A stretch of 64,000 nucleotides of DNA from Schlegelella_A sp036272325 (lineage in GTDB: Bacteria > Pseudomonadota > Gammaproteobacteria > Burkholderiales > Burkholderiaceae_C). Positions 34,635 to 43,702 of this stretch are shown here, piece after piece. The stretch is taken from assembly GCA_036272325.1 (NCBI GenBank), contig DATAYY010000089.1, positions 1 to 64,000 on the forward strand. The letters are read 5' to 3'. The notes under the pieces are model-generated. The model was not told the origin of the DNA and searched no databases. It saw only the letters and a program-made list of their open reading frames with translations. The translations under genes were made by a program, and so were the position numbers. Within the stretch, counting starts at the first letter, position 1. Each line of letters begins with the position of its first letter.

Positions 34635-37574
34635 GTGCGCCTGGCGAAGTCGTTGTGTCCGATGCTGTGCTTTCCGTTCCTAGCCGTCGCCGGCCCCGGC
34701 CCGCTCGGCATTTCGTTCGTCGATACCGACGAACTGCATCTGCTCTATGCCGACCCGAGCCTGAACTACCTCGTTCCGCATGCTGCGCGGACGTTCAGCA
34801 ACGCGTTCGACTGGCAGCGCCGGATCTTCGGCTGGGAGCCCTCGGAGCGCACGACCGTGTGGCTGCGCGACTTCGCCGACTACGGCAACGCCGGCGTCTC
34901 GCCGGCACCCGACACCCTGCTGCGGATCGACGTCGCGCCGGCGTCCAACGCGTTCGAGACCAACCCGAGCAACGAGCGGATGTACTCGACGATGAACCAC
35001 GAGATGGTGCACGTCGCGACGACCGACATCGCATCGAGCGAGGATCGGCGCTGGCGGGGATTTTTTCTCGGCAAGGTCGCGCCGCAGCCGGCGCACCCCG
35101 AGTCACTGCTCTACAGCTATCTGACGGTGCCGCGCTTCACGGTGCCGCGCTGGTACCTGGAAGGCGGGGCGGTGTTCATGGAGACCTGGATGGCGGGCGG
35201 CCTCGGCCGCGTCCAGGGCGGCTACGACGAGATGGTATTTCGCGCCATGGTGCGCGACGACGCGCACTTCTACGATCCGCTTGGGCTGGTGTCGCGCGGC
35301 ACCCGGGTCGATTTCCAGGTCGGTGCCAACGCTTATCTGTACGGCGGGCGCTTTTTCACCTGGCTGGCCTACGCCTACTCGCCGGAGAAGGTCGTCGCCT
35401 GGCTGCGGCGTGACGAGGGGAGCCGACGCCATTACGCCGACCAGTTCGAGCAGGTGTTCGGCATGCCGCTCGATCGGGCATGGCAGGACTGGATCGCGTT
35501 CGAGCACGAGTTCCAGCGGCGCAACCTCACCGAGGTGCGCAAGTACCCGATCACCCCGCAACGCAACCTCGTGGCGACCGCGATGGGCTCGGTCTCGCGC
35601 GCGTATCTCGACGAGGCGAGCGGTGTCCTCTATGCCGGCGTCCGCTATCCCGGCATCGTCGATCACCTCGCCGCGCTGAACATGCGCGACGGCAGCGCGC
35701 GCACCCTGGCCGAGATCAAGGGGGCGATGCTCTATTCGGTCACCTCGCTGGCGTTCGATCCCGCCCACCGGACCGCATTCCTTACGACCGACAACCTGGG
35801 CTTTCGCAACCTGATCGCGGTCGATGTCGACAGCGGCCAGCAAACGCTCCTCCTGAAGGAGGCGCGCATCGGCAGCATCGCGTTCAATCCCGTCGACCGA
35901 TCGCTGATGGGGGTGCGCCACGAGTCCGGCCTCGCGACGCTGGTGCGCATCCCGTATCCGTACGATCGTTGGGAGACGGTGCACGAGTTCGCGTACGGCG
36001 TCGTGCCGAGCGAGCTCGACGTCTCGGCCGACGGCCGGCTGCTGTCGGCGTCGATCACCGACGTCGGTGGCGATCAGTTCCTGCGCGTCTGGACGCTGGC
36101 GTCGCTGCTCGCCGGCAACAGCGCCCCGTTGAGCGAGTTCCGCTTCGGCCAGTCGGCGCCCGAGAGCTTCGTCTTCACGAAGGACGGCCGCTATCTCTAC
36201 GGCAGCAGCTACTACACGGGAGTCTCGAACATCTTCCGCTACGAAGTCGCGACCGGCGACGTCAAGGCAGTGTCGAACGCCGAGACGGGCTTCTTCCGGC
36301 CGATCCCGATGGCCGACGGTCGCCTGGTCGTCTTCAGCTACACCGGCGCGGGATTCACGCCGGCGATCATCGAGCCGCGACCGCTCGAGGACCTGAGCGC
36401 GATCACGTTCCTCGGCGCCGAGGTGGCCAAGCGCCACCCGGTCGTCACGACCTGGCAGGTGCCGCCGGCCAAGACCGTCGACTACGAATCGCAGGTGAAG
36501 TCGACCGGTCTCTACCGTCCGCTCGACGAAATGAAGGTGGTGAACGGCTTTCCCGTCCTCGAGGGCTACAAGAACACCGCGGCGGCCGGCTACCACCTCA
36601 ACGTCGGCGACCCACTCGGCTTTGCGCATCTCGGCATCACCGCCGCCTACACGCCAGACCAAAACCTGCCCGGCGAGGAGCGCGGCCACGTCTACGTCGA
36701 CGGCCACTACCTCGGCTGGCGCGGCGCCCTGGCCTGGAACCGCTCGAACTTCTACGACCTCTTCGGGCCGACTCGGCGGGGTCGCAAGGGCTACGCGGCC
36801 ACGCTCGGCTACGACCAGTTCCTGATCTTCGAGCAGCCGAGGAGACTCGAGCTCAGCTACGACGCCGCCTACTACGACAAGATCGACACGCTGCCGGGAG
36901 CGCAGAACATCGCGACGACGTTCGACCGCCTCTTCACCGGCGAGCTCGCCCTGCGCTATAGCGACGTCCGCCGCTCGCTCGGCGCGGTGGACGACGAGAA
37001 GGGCGTCACCTGGGCAGCGGTCGCGACCGGGCATCGGATGGAGAACTCGACGGTGACGCAGCTTCGAGGTGGCTTCGACGCGGGCCTGCCGCTGCCGCTC
37101 GGCCATTCGTCGGTCTGGTCGCGCAGCGCCGGCGGCGTCGCCAACGGCGACCGCAACAATCCGATCCTCAACTACTACTTCGGCGGCTTCGGCAACAACT
37201 TCGTCGACGACGGCGTGGTCAAGCGCTACCGCGAATACGGCTCCATGCCTGGCTTTCAGATCGACGAGATCAGCGGTCGCACCTTCGTCAAGCAGACGCT
37301 CGAATGGAACCTGCCGCCGATCGTGTTCGAGTCGCTGGGCAAGCCGAGCCTTCATCTGCAATCGGCCAGGCCGGCGCTGTTCGCTTCGGCGTTGTGGACG
37401 GATCCGCAGGATTCGGCGCTGCGCAAGACCTTCGGCAGCCTCGGCGGGCAGGTCGACATGCGTCTGTCGGTGCTGTACTGGTACGACATGACCCTGTCGA
37501 CCGGTGTCGCAGTTGGCTACAGGGGCTCGAGGCGCAGCAGCAGCGAGTGGATGATCTCGCTGAAGATCCTTTGA
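34635..37574 (+). CDS. Exported gluzincin-like peptidase / beta-propeller / C-terminal beta-barrel protein
   Basis: 979 residues from a GTG preceded by GGAGGAG. The N-terminal signal region is RLAKSLCPMLCFPFLAVAG. Residues ~30-300 form a metallopeptidase-like domain with HEMVH (122-126) and, 50 residues later, WYLEGGAVFME (Glu176), the HExxH...E arrangement of gluzincins. Residues ~310-620 have repeated WD/TolB-like propeller strands (GVLYAGVRYPGIVDHLAALN; LDVSADGRLLSASITD; FVFTKDGRYLYGSSYY). Residues ~640-979 are strand-rich with aromatic pairs and end in a membrane-type strand (SSSEWMISLKIL), suggesting an outer-membrane barrel. Substrate and exact family are unknown. It lies 10 bases before prsW and downstream of the sigma operon. 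Confidence 0.75.
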   Translation: MRLAKSLCPMLCFPFLAVAGPGPLGISFVDTDELHLLYADPSLNYLVPHAARTFSNAFDWQRRIFGWEPSERTTVWLRDFADYGNAGVSPAPDTLLRIDVAPASNAFETNPSNERMYSTMNHEMVHVATTDIASSEDRRWRGFFLGKVAPQPAHPESLLYSYLTVPRFTVPRWYLEGGAVFMETWMAGGLGRVQGGYDEMVFRAMVRDDAHFYDPLGLVSRGTRVDFQVGANAYLYGGRFFTWLAYAYSPEKVVAWLRRDEGSRRHYADQFEQVFGMPLDRAWQDWIAFEHEFQRRNLTEVRKYPITPQRNLVATAMGSVSRAYLDEASGVLYAGVRYPGIVDHLAALNMRDGSARTLAEIKGAMLYSVTSLAFDPAHRTAFLTTDNLGFRNLIAVDVDSGQQTLLLKEARIGSIAFNPVDRSLMGVRHESGLATLVRIPYPYDRWETVHEFAYGVVPSELDVSADGRLLSASITDVGGDQFLRVWTLASLLAGNSAPLSEFRFGQSAPESFVFTKDGRYLYGSSYYTGVSNIFRYEVATGDVKAVSNAETGFFRPIPMADGRLVVFSYTGAGFTPAIIEPRPLEDLSAITFLGAEVAKRHPVVTTWQVPPAKTVDYESQVKSTGLYRPLDEMKVVNGFPVLEGYKNTAAAGYHLNVGDPLGFAHLGITAAYTPDQNLPGEERGHVYVDGHYLGWRGALAWNRSNFYDLFGPTRRGRKGYAATLGYDQFLIFEQPRRLELSYDAAYYDKIDTLPGAQNIATTFDRLFTGELALRYSDVRRSLGAVDDEKGVTWAAVATGHRMENSTVTQLRGGFDAGLPLPLGHSSVWSRSAGGVANGDRNNPILNYYFGGFGNNFVDDGVVKRYREYGSMPGFQIDEISGRTFVKQTLEWNLPPIVFESLGKPSLHLQSARPALFASALWTDPQDSALRKTFGSLGGQVDMRLSVLYWYDMTLSTGVAVGYRGSRRSSSEWMISLKIL

Positions 37575-37584
37575 GCGCGCCGAC

Positions 37585-38613
37585 ATGTTGATCCACCAGC
37601 TGCCCGCGGTGCTGGTGGCGCTGCTGCCGGCGCTCATCTTCCTGGCGGCGCTCGTCTGGCTCGACAGCTACAAGCTGCTCGCGCTTTCTTCCGTCGTCGC
37701 GGTGATCGGTGCCGGCGCTGTGATGGCGGCGCTGAGCTACCCGCTCAACGTCGCCCTGCTCGGCCGCTTCGACATCGGCCTCGTCGCGTTCTCGCGCTAC
37801 GTCTCGCCGCTTTCCGAAGAGCTTCTCAAGGCGCTGATCGTTCTCGCGCTGGTCCGCATGCACCGGATCGGCTTCCTGGTCGACGCGGCGATCTACGGCT
37901 TTGCCGTCGGCACTGGCTTCGCGCTGGCCGAAAACCTCTACTACCTCCACCGTGCCGCCGAGGCGGGCATGGGCACGTGGATCGTGCGCGGCTTCGGCAC
38001 CGCGCTCATGCACGGCGGCGCGACCTCGCTGTTCGCGGTGATGGCGCTGGCCCGCCTCGAGCGCGCGTCGGATGCGAAAGTGACCCATTTCGTGCCCGGA
38101 TTCGTCGTCGCGGTGCTCCTCCATTCCGGATTCAACCACTTGAGCCAGCTGCCGCTGCTCGCGACGCTCGTGACCATGCTGTTCCTGCCGCCGTTGCAGT
38201 GGCTGGTGTTCGAGCGCAGCGAACGGAGCCTGCGTGATTGGCTCGGCCATGGCTTCGACGCCGACGCGCGGCTGCTCGAGCTGATCGGCTCCGGGAGCTT
38301 CGCGGCATCGCCGCCCGGCCGCTACCTTGCCTCGCTCCGGCGCGGCCTTCCCGGCGCGCTGCTCGCCGATGCGCTCTGCTATCTGCGCCTCTACACCGAG
38401 CTGTCACTGCGCGCAAAAGGCATCCTCATGTTGCGCGAGAACGGCCTCGAGTCGCCTCCTCTCGACGCCGAGACGCGAGCGAAGTTCACCGAGTTGCGCT
38501 ACCTCGAGAAGAACATCGGCGCCACCGGATTGCGCGCTTTGCGCCCGGTGCTGAAGCTCCGCCAGCGAGAGCTCTGGCAGCTCTACATGCTCGAGGGCGG
38601 CGGCCTCGGCTGA
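37585..38613 (+). CDS. PrsW-family intramembrane metalloprotease
   Basis: 342-residue multi-pass protein. PrsW motifs are present: SPLSEELLKALIVLALVR (EExxK), YGFAVGTGFALAENLYYL, HGGATSLFAV and HSGFNHLSQL (final metal-binding histidine). About seven to eight membrane segments occupy the first ~215 residues. A ~125-residue soluble C-terminal tail is not part of the core family. In Bacillus subtilis PrsW makes the first cut in anti-sigma factor RsiW. Here the gene follows a sigma/anti-sigma pair and an exported peptidase-like gene, so cleavage of the repeat-bearing anti-sigma factor is a reasonable but untested inference. Confidence 0.85.
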   Translation: MLIHQLPAVLVALLPALIFLAALVWLDSYKLLALSSVVAVIGAGAVMAALSYPLNVALLGRFDIGLVAFSRYVSPLSEELLKALIVLALVRMHRIGFLVDAAIYGFAVGTGFALAENLYYLHRAAEAGMGTWIVRGFGTALMHGGATSLFAVMALARLERASDAKVTHFVPGFVVAVLLHSGFNHLSQLPLLATLVTMLFLPPLQWLVFERSERSLRDWLGHGFDADARLLELIGSGSFAASPPGRYLASLRRGLPGALLADALCYLRLYTELSLRAKGILMLRENGLESPPLDAETRAKFTELRYLEKNIGATGLRALRPVLKLRQRELWQLYMLEGGGLG

Positions 38614-38639
38614 TCAGCGCAGTGCACAGCGCATCGGCG

Positions 38640-39161
38640 CTACACGCGCCGGTGGATGGCGACCTTTTCAAGCAGCTGGAACAGCATCGTCTGCTCGAGC
38701 TCGGTGAGGTGACCGAGCAGCTCCTTTTCCATGCCGTCGGCGATCCGGTCGGCCTTGCGCACGAGCGCGGCGCCGGTGCGCGTCAGCGCGATGAACTGCT
38801 TGCGGCGATCGTCGTCGCTGCGGGTGCGAGTGATCAGCGCGCGCTCCTCGAGCTTGTCGCAGACCAGCGTCAGGCGCGGTGCCGAGACTTCGAGTGCGAC
38901 CGACATCTGCCGCTGCGTCACGCCCGGGTTGGCGGCGACGAGCATGAGGATGGTGAAGTCGATCCGGCGCAGCTGGAATGGCTCGCCGATGCGCTTCTGG
39001 AAGATCCTCAGGCTCGGAATCGCCGCTTGCGCGAGGTTGTAGCCGAGCAGCTTGCGCATCCGGCCGTGATCGAGGTGGCCCGGCAACTCAGTGTCGTGAC
39101 GGGCTCGCTTCGCGACAGCGGCGGCGCGCGTGGTGCTGGGCGTTGGTGCGGACTTGGACAT
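38640..39161 (-). CDS. MarR-family transcriptional regulator (CouR/FerR-like by context)
   Basis: 173 residues. The winged helix spans ~60-140: VTQRQMSVALEVSAPRLTLV (recognition helix), then EERALITRTRSDDDRRKQFI with the wing DxRxR/K typical of MarR. Dimerisation helices lie at both ends. A GTG codon directly before the chosen ATG is an alternative start. Transcribed away from a crotonase-feruloyl-CoA synthetase operon, it is most likely a repressor released by a hydroxycinnamoyl-CoA, as for CouR in Rhodopseudomonas. The AT-rich intergenic region holds a candidate operator. Confidence 0.88.
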   Translation of the reverse strand: MSKSAPTPSTTRAAAVAKRARHDTELPGHLDHGRMRKLLGYNLAQAAIPSLRIFQKRIGEPFQLRRIDFTILMLVAANPGVTQRQMSVALEVSAPRLTLVCDKLEERALITRTRSDDDRRKQFIALTRTGAALVRKADRIADGMEKELLGHLTELEQTMLFQLLEKVAIHRRV

Positions 39162-39194
39162 CACGAATCCGGGACGGCCGGAGTTCTCCTCTTG

Positions 39195-39250
39195 CCCAAT
39201 GTAGTTTCGAGTGTTAACGTTTAAGTTCCGTAATTACCCGGATGAAGCCG
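39195..39250. promoter_or_regulatory. Divergent promoter/operator region with palindromic element
   Basis: A local AT-rich island in otherwise very GC-rich DNA. It contains TTAACGTTTAA (39214-39224), a near-palindrome centred on AACGTT, flanked by GTAGTTTCGAG and GTTCCGTAATTA. It lies between the MarR gene and the crotonase gene and is the natural place for a MarR-family operator controlling both. No unambiguous -10/-35 pair can be fixed by eye. Confidence 0.5.
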
Positions 39251-39350
39251 CGAAGTCGGATGCAACTCCGAACCGGTTGCGCCGGGCCGAGCCGGGCGTC
39301 GAAGGGAAGTCCCTAGGCTCTCCGGAAACCGCCTTCACTACGATCGACCG

Positions 39351-40172
39351 ATGACCTCTGCTGACCCGCACGGCGGCGGTACGCTGCCCCCTCCGTTGGA
39401 GTCGCTCGGCCTGTTGCGAATCGAGGCCCGCGGGCCCGTGTTGCACGTTCGCCTGAATCGCCCGGCCAAGCGAAACGCAGTCAGCGATGCGCTCGTCGCG
39501 CAACTCCACACCGCCTTCGTCAACCTGCCCGAATCGACCCGTGCCATCGTGCTGAGCGGCGAGGGCGACCATTTCTGCGCTGGCCTCGACCTCGCCGAAG
39601 TCAGCGAGCGCAGCGTCGCCGAAGGAATCGTCCACTCCCGGTCTTGGCACGCAGCGTTCCAACAGATTCAATTCGGCCGGGTTCCGGTCGTCGCGGTGCT
39701 GCACGGCGCGGTGGTCGGCGGCGGCCTCGAACTCGCCGCTGCGTGCCATGTCCGCGTTGCCGAAACGAGCGCGTTCTACGGCTTGCCCGAAGGGCAGCGG
39801 GGGCTCTTCGTCGGCGGCGGCGGCTCGGCACGGGTGCCGCGCCTCATCGGCGCCGCACGGATGACCGACATGATGCTCACCGGCCGCGTCTACGACGCCG
39901 ACGAAGGGTCGGCGATCGGCATCTCGCACTATGTCGTCGCGCCAGGGCAGGGGCTCGCGAAGGCTTTCGCGCTCGCCGAGCGGATCGCAGCCAACGCGCC
40001 GCTCTCGAATTTCGCCGTCATGCATGCGCTGCCGCGCATTGCCGACATGGCGCAGGACGACGGATTGTTCGTCGAGTCGCTGATGGCGGCGATCGCCTCG
40101 GGCGACGAAGCCGCCAAGCTGCGCGTGCGCGCCTTCCTCGCAGGCAAGGCGGCGAAGGTGAAGAAGGGATGA
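39351..40172 (+). CDS. Enoyl-CoA hydratase/isomerase family protein (probable hydroxycinnamoyl-CoA hydratase-lyase role)
   Basis: 273-residue crotonase. Oxyanion-hole segments are HFCAGLDLAEVSE and VLHGAVVGGGLELAAACHVR; the active-site loop is YGLPEGQRGLF with a glutamate. The LIGAARMTDMMLTGRVYDAD block is standard. Its stop overlaps the start of a feruloyl-CoA synthetase-like gene (ATGA), and a MarR gene is divergent. This is the arrangement expected for hydration and retro-aldol cleavage of feruloyl- or coumaroyl-CoA to an aromatic aldehyde. The lyase step is inferred from context; a plain hydratase or isomerase is possible. Confidence 0.85.
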   Translation: MTSADPHGGGTLPPPLESLGLLRIEARGPVLHVRLNRPAKRNAVSDALVAQLHTAFVNLPESTRAIVLSGEGDHFCAGLDLAEVSERSVAEGIVHSRSWHAAFQQIQFGRVPVVAVLHGAVVGGGLELAAACHVRVAETSAFYGLPEGQRGLFVGGGGSARVPRLIGAARMTDMMLTGRVYDADEGSAIGISHYVVAPGQGLAKAFALAERIAANAPLSNFAVMHALPRIADMAQDDGLFVESLMAAIASGDEAAKLRVRAFLAGKAAKVKKG

Positions 40173-42046
40173 GCGAGGCGGCGCCCGGCCGCGGCGGCGA
40201 GCGAGGCCCACGCTATCGGCCGCTGCCGCTCGGCGGCTCGCTCGCGGCGACGCTCACGCGTCGTGCCGATGGCGCGACCCTGGTCGTCTCGCGCGAAGCG
40301 CTCGGCGCCTATCCGCTGCGCATCACCGACCGGCTGCTCGAGCACGCGGCGCGCCATCCCGAGCGCACCCTCGTCGCCAAGCGCGTCGCCGGCGGCGACT
40401 GGCGACGCCTCGGCTATGGCGAGGCGCTCGAGAGCGCGCGAGCGGTCGCGCAAGCGCTGTTGGACCTCGGCCTCTCGGCCGATCGGCCGGTCGCGATCCT
40501 GTCCGACAACGACATCGAGCATCTCGTGCTCGGCCTCGGCGCGATGCTCGCCGGCGTCCCATTCGCGCCGATCTCGCCGGCGTATTCGCTCGTCTCGCAG
40601 GACTACGGGAAGCTGCGCCACATCGTCGGTATGCTGACGCCGGGACTGGTGTTCGCGAGCGATGCGCGCTACGCGAGGGCGATCGCCGCCGTCATTCCTG
40701 CTGGGACGCCGGTCGTCCTCGGCGAAGGCCGCCTCGACGACCGCGCCGTGACCCCCTTCGCCGCGTTGCTCGCGACGGCGCCGACCACCGCAGTCGACGC
40801 TGCGCATGCTCGCGTCGGTGCCGACACGATCGCCAAGTTCCTGTTCACGTCGGGATCGACCAAGCTGCCGAAAGGCGTGATCAACACGCAGCGCATGCTG
40901 TGCTCGAACCAGCAGATGATCCGCCAGTGCTTCCCGCACCTCGCCGAGGAGCCGCCGGTGCTGGTCGACTGGCTGCCCTGGAACCACACCTTCGGCGGTA
41001 ACCACGACGTCGGCATCGTCGTCTACAACGGCGGCACGCTCTACATCGACGAAGGCAAGCCGACGCCGGCGCTGATCGGCGAGACGTTGCGCAACCTGCG
41101 CGAGATCGCGCCGACGATCTATTTCAACGTGCCGAAGGGCTTCGAGGAGATCGCCAACGCGCTCGGGACCGACGCCGGCCTGCGCACGACGTTCTTCAGC
41201 CGCGTCAGGATGTTCTTCTTCGCCGGCGCCGGCCTCGCGCAGCCGGTCTGGGACAAGCTCGATCGCCTCGCCGAGGAGGAGTGCGGCGAGCGGATCCGGA
41301 TGCTGACCGGCCTCGGCATGACCGAGACCGCACCGTTCGCGATCTGCGCCAACGCGCACGAGGTGACGTCGGGCCACATCGGCCTGCCCGCACCCGGCCT
41401 CGAGCTGAAGCTCGTGCCGTGCGGCGACAAAGAGGAGGTCCGCTACCGCGGCCCGAACGTGACGCCGGGCTACTGGCGCGCGCCCGAGCAGACCGCCGAG
41501 CACTTCGACGACGAAGGCTTCTACTGCAGCGGCGACGCGGCCAAGCCGATGGACCCGGCGCACCCCGAGCTCGGCTTCGTCTTCGACGGCCGCATCGCCG
41601 AGGACTTCAAGCTCTCGACCGGAACCTTCGTCTCGGTCGGGCCGCTGCGCGCCAGGATCATCGCCGCAGGTGACCCACTGGTGCAGGATGTCGTCGTCGC
41701 CGGCATCAACCGCGACGACATCGGCGTCCTGATCTTTCCGCGCCCCGACGCCTGCCGTGCGTTCGCCGGCGCTGCCGCCGATTCGCCGCTGGCCGCCGTG
41801 CTCGCAGACGCGCGCGTCCACGAGTTCTTCCAGCGCCTGGTCGACGCCCTCTGGACAACCGGCACCGGCAGCGCGACGCGGGTCGCGCGCGCGCTGGTCC
41901 TGGTCGTGCCGCCGTCGATCGACCGCGGCGAGATCACCGACAAGGGCTCGATCAACCAGCGCGCGGTGCTTGGCCAGCGCGCCGCCGATGTCGAGCGCCT
42001 CTACGCCGCCGGCGACTCCGGCGTCCTGCGACCGCGCCTCGCCTGA
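40169..42046 (+). CDS. fcs: Feruloyl-CoA synthetase-like acyl-CoA ligase
   Basis: 625-residue ANL ligase. AMP-binding P-loop FLFTSGSTKLPKGVINTQ lies at ~226, followed by the Fcs-type block DWLPWNHTFGGNHDVGIVVY. Further motifs are GLGMTETAPFAI, PGYWRAPEQTAEHFDDEGFY and CSGDAAKPMDP. The C-terminal lysine motif is represented by DKGSINQRAV. The WNHTFGGNHD segment and overall length are characteristic of feruloyl-CoA synthases, which form CoA thioesters of ferulate and related phenolic acids. Coupled to the crotonase gene and followed by a thioesterase and an importer operon. Confidence 0.88.
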   Translation: MSEAAPGRGGERGPRYRPLPLGGSLAATLTRRADGATLVVSREALGAYPLRITDRLLEHAARHPERTLVAKRVAGGDWRRLGYGEALESARAVAQALLDLGLSADRPVAILSDNDIEHLVLGLGAMLAGVPFAPISPAYSLVSQDYGKLRHIVGMLTPGLVFASDARYARAIAAVIPAGTPVVLGEGRLDDRAVTPFAALLATAPTTAVDAAHARVGADTIAKFLFTSGSTKLPKGVINTQRMLCSNQQMIRQCFPHLAEEPPVLVDWLPWNHTFGGNHDVGIVVYNGGTLYIDEGKPTPALIGETLRNLREIAPTIYFNVPKGFEEIANALGTDAGLRTTFFSRVRMFFFAGAGLAQPVWDKLDRLAEEECGERIRMLTGLGMTETAPFAICANAHEVTSGHIGLPAPGLELKLVPCGDKEEVRYRGPNVTPGYWRAPEQTAEHFDDEGFYCSGDAAKPMDPAHPELGFVFDGRIAEDFKLSTGTFVSVGPLRARIIAAGDPLVQDVVVAGINRDDIGVLIFPRPDACRAFAGAAADSPLAAVLADARVHEFFQRLVDALWTTGTGSATRVARALVLVVPPSIDRGEITDKGSINQRAVLGQRAADVERLYAAGDSGVLRPRLA

Positions 42047-42054
42047 GCCCGACG

Positions 42055-42474
42055 ATGCCGCGCACTACGTACCACCGCGTCCAGGTCGAGTTCGGCGATT
42101 GCGATCCCGCAGGCATCGTCTTCTACCCGAACTTCCAGCGCTGGATCGACGCCGCCTCGCTCTCGTTCTTCATGCAGTGCGGCGTGCCACCTTGGCGCGA
42201 GCTCGTCAAGACACGCGGTATCGTCGGCACGCCTCTGCTCGAGATCGCGACCCGCTTCGTCACCGCAGCGACGTACGCCGAGGAGCTCTCGATCGCGACC
42301 CACGTCGCCGAGTGGCGCGCCAAGGTCTTCATCCAGCACCACCGCGTGACGCGCGGCGCGACGCTGATCTGCGAAGGGCGCGAGACGCGCGCCTTCGTCC
42401 GCCGCGACGCCGACGACCCCGGTCGCCTGCGCGCGATCCCGATCCCCGACGACATTCGTGCTCTCTGCGAGTGA
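42055..42474 (+). CDS. Acyl-CoA thioesterase, 4-hydroxybenzoyl-CoA thioesterase-like hot-dog fold
   Basis: 139 residues. The catalytic aspartate region is QVEFGDCDPAGIVFYPNFQR, the signature of the 4HBT family, followed by the hot-dog strands LLEIATRFVTAATYAEEL and VFIQHHRVTRGATLICEGRE. It would hydrolyse an aryl-CoA to the free acid. In this cluster it may rescue CoA from hydroxycinnamoyl-CoA or release hydroxybenzoate. Eight bases after the ligase stop, so same transcript. Confidence 0.88.
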   Translation: MPRTTYHRVQVEFGDCDPAGIVFYPNFQRWIDAASLSFFMQCGVPPWRELVKTRGIVGTPLLEIATRFVTAATYAEELSIATHVAEWRAKVFIQHHRVTRGATLICEGRETRAFVRRDADDPGRLRAIPIPDDIRALCE

Positions 42475-42509
42475 CGCAATCCTTTTGTACCTCCACAGGA
42501 GACAAGCCC

Positions 42510-43661
42510 TTGAAGAACTTCAGACTGCTCGCGCTCGCTGCCACGGCGAGCGTCGGCGTGGCGTTCGCGCCGAGCGCGCTCGCCGACCTGACGATCGGCG
42601 TCAGCATCTCGCTCACCGGCCCGACCTCGGCGCTCGGCATCCCGACCAAGAATGGGATTGCGCTCTGGCCGAAGGAGATCGCCGGCGAAAAGCTCAACGT
42701 CATCGTCCTCGACGACGCGACCGACCCCACGAAGGGCGTCCAGAACACGCGCAAGTTCATCACCGAGGACCATGCCGACGTCATCGTCGGCTCGGTGACC
42801 ACACCGGTCGCGATCGCGATGGCAGACGTCTGCACCGAGGGCAAGACGCCGCAGCTCATGCTCTCGCCTGCGAGCCTGCCGCCCGGCAAGGACGCCTGGT
42901 CGTTTCGCATGCCGCAGTCGACCGCGGTGATGGCGATCCCGATCGTCGAGCACTGGAAGAAGCTCGGCGTCAAGACCTACGGCTTTCTCGGCTACGCCGA
43001 CGGTTACGGCGAGGCGTGGCTGAACGACATCAAGCCGCTGGCGGAGAAGGCCGGCATCAAGCTCGTCGACGTCGAGCGCTTCGCCCGCAGCGACACCGCA
43101 GTCACCGGCCAGGCGCTGAAGCTCGTCGCGGCCAACCCCGACGCGATCCTCGTCGTCGCCTCGGGCAGCGGCTCGGCGATGCCGCACAGGGGGCTGGTCG
43201 AGCGCGGCTACCCGAAGGGCAAGATCTACCAGACCCACGGCGCGGCGACGATGGATCTGATCAGGATCGGCGGCGCCGACGTCGAGGGCTCGTTCGTCTC
43301 CTCGGGGCCCGCGGTCGTCGCCGAGAAGCTGCCGGATTCGAACGCGAGCAAGGCGCTCGGCGTGCAGTTCAAGAGCCAGTTCGAGGCCGCCTACGGCAAG
43401 GGCTCGGCGAACCAGTTCGCCGCCCATGCGTTCGACGTCGTCCTGGTGCTGCAAAAGGCCGTGCCGATCGCGCTCAAGACGGGCAAGCCGGGAACGGCCG
43501 AATTCCGCGCCGCGCTGAAGGACGCGTTCGAGACGATGGGCCGCACCCCCGTCTCGCAGGGCGTGCTGCACTGGACGTCGAGCGATCACTTCGGCTATAC
43601 GCCCGAGACCGGCGTGCTGCTGAAGGTGGTGAACGGCGACTGGCAAGTCGTTCCGCAATGA
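42510..43661 (+). CDS. Branched-chain-amino-acid-type ABC substrate-binding protein (probable aromatic acid binder)
   Basis: 383 residues from a TTG start that follows CAGGAGA. Signal peptide FRLLALAATASVGVAFAPSALA with mature DLTIGVSISLTGPTSALGI. The periplasmic-binding fold type I continues through VIVGSVTTPVAIAMADVCTE and LGYADGYGEAWLNDIKPLAE. Its place between a phenylpropanoid CoA ligase/thioesterase and Liv-type permeases resembles CouP-type transporters that bind hydroxycinnamates rather than leucine. The specificity is inferred. Confidence 0.88.
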   Translation: MKNFRLLALAATASVGVAFAPSALADLTIGVSISLTGPTSALGIPTKNGIALWPKEIAGEKLNVIVLDDATDPTKGVQNTRKFITEDHADVIVGSVTTPVAIAMADVCTEGKTPQLMLSPASLPPGKDAWSFRMPQSTAVMAIPIVEHWKKLGVKTYGFLGYADGYGEAWLNDIKPLAEKAGIKLVDVERFARSDTAVTGQALKLVAANPDAILVVASGSGSAMPHRGLVERGYPKGKIYQTHGAATMDLIRIGGADVEGSFVSSGPAVVAEKLPDSNASKALGVQFKSQFEAAYGKGSANQFAAHAFDVVLVLQKAVPIALKTGKPGTAEFRAALKDAFETMGRTPVSQGVLHWTSSDHFGYTPETGVLLKVVNGDWQVVPQ

Positions 43662-43702
43662 CGGTCGCGGTCGCCGCAGCGCGCTGAGATCGAGGCGCCC
43701 GG

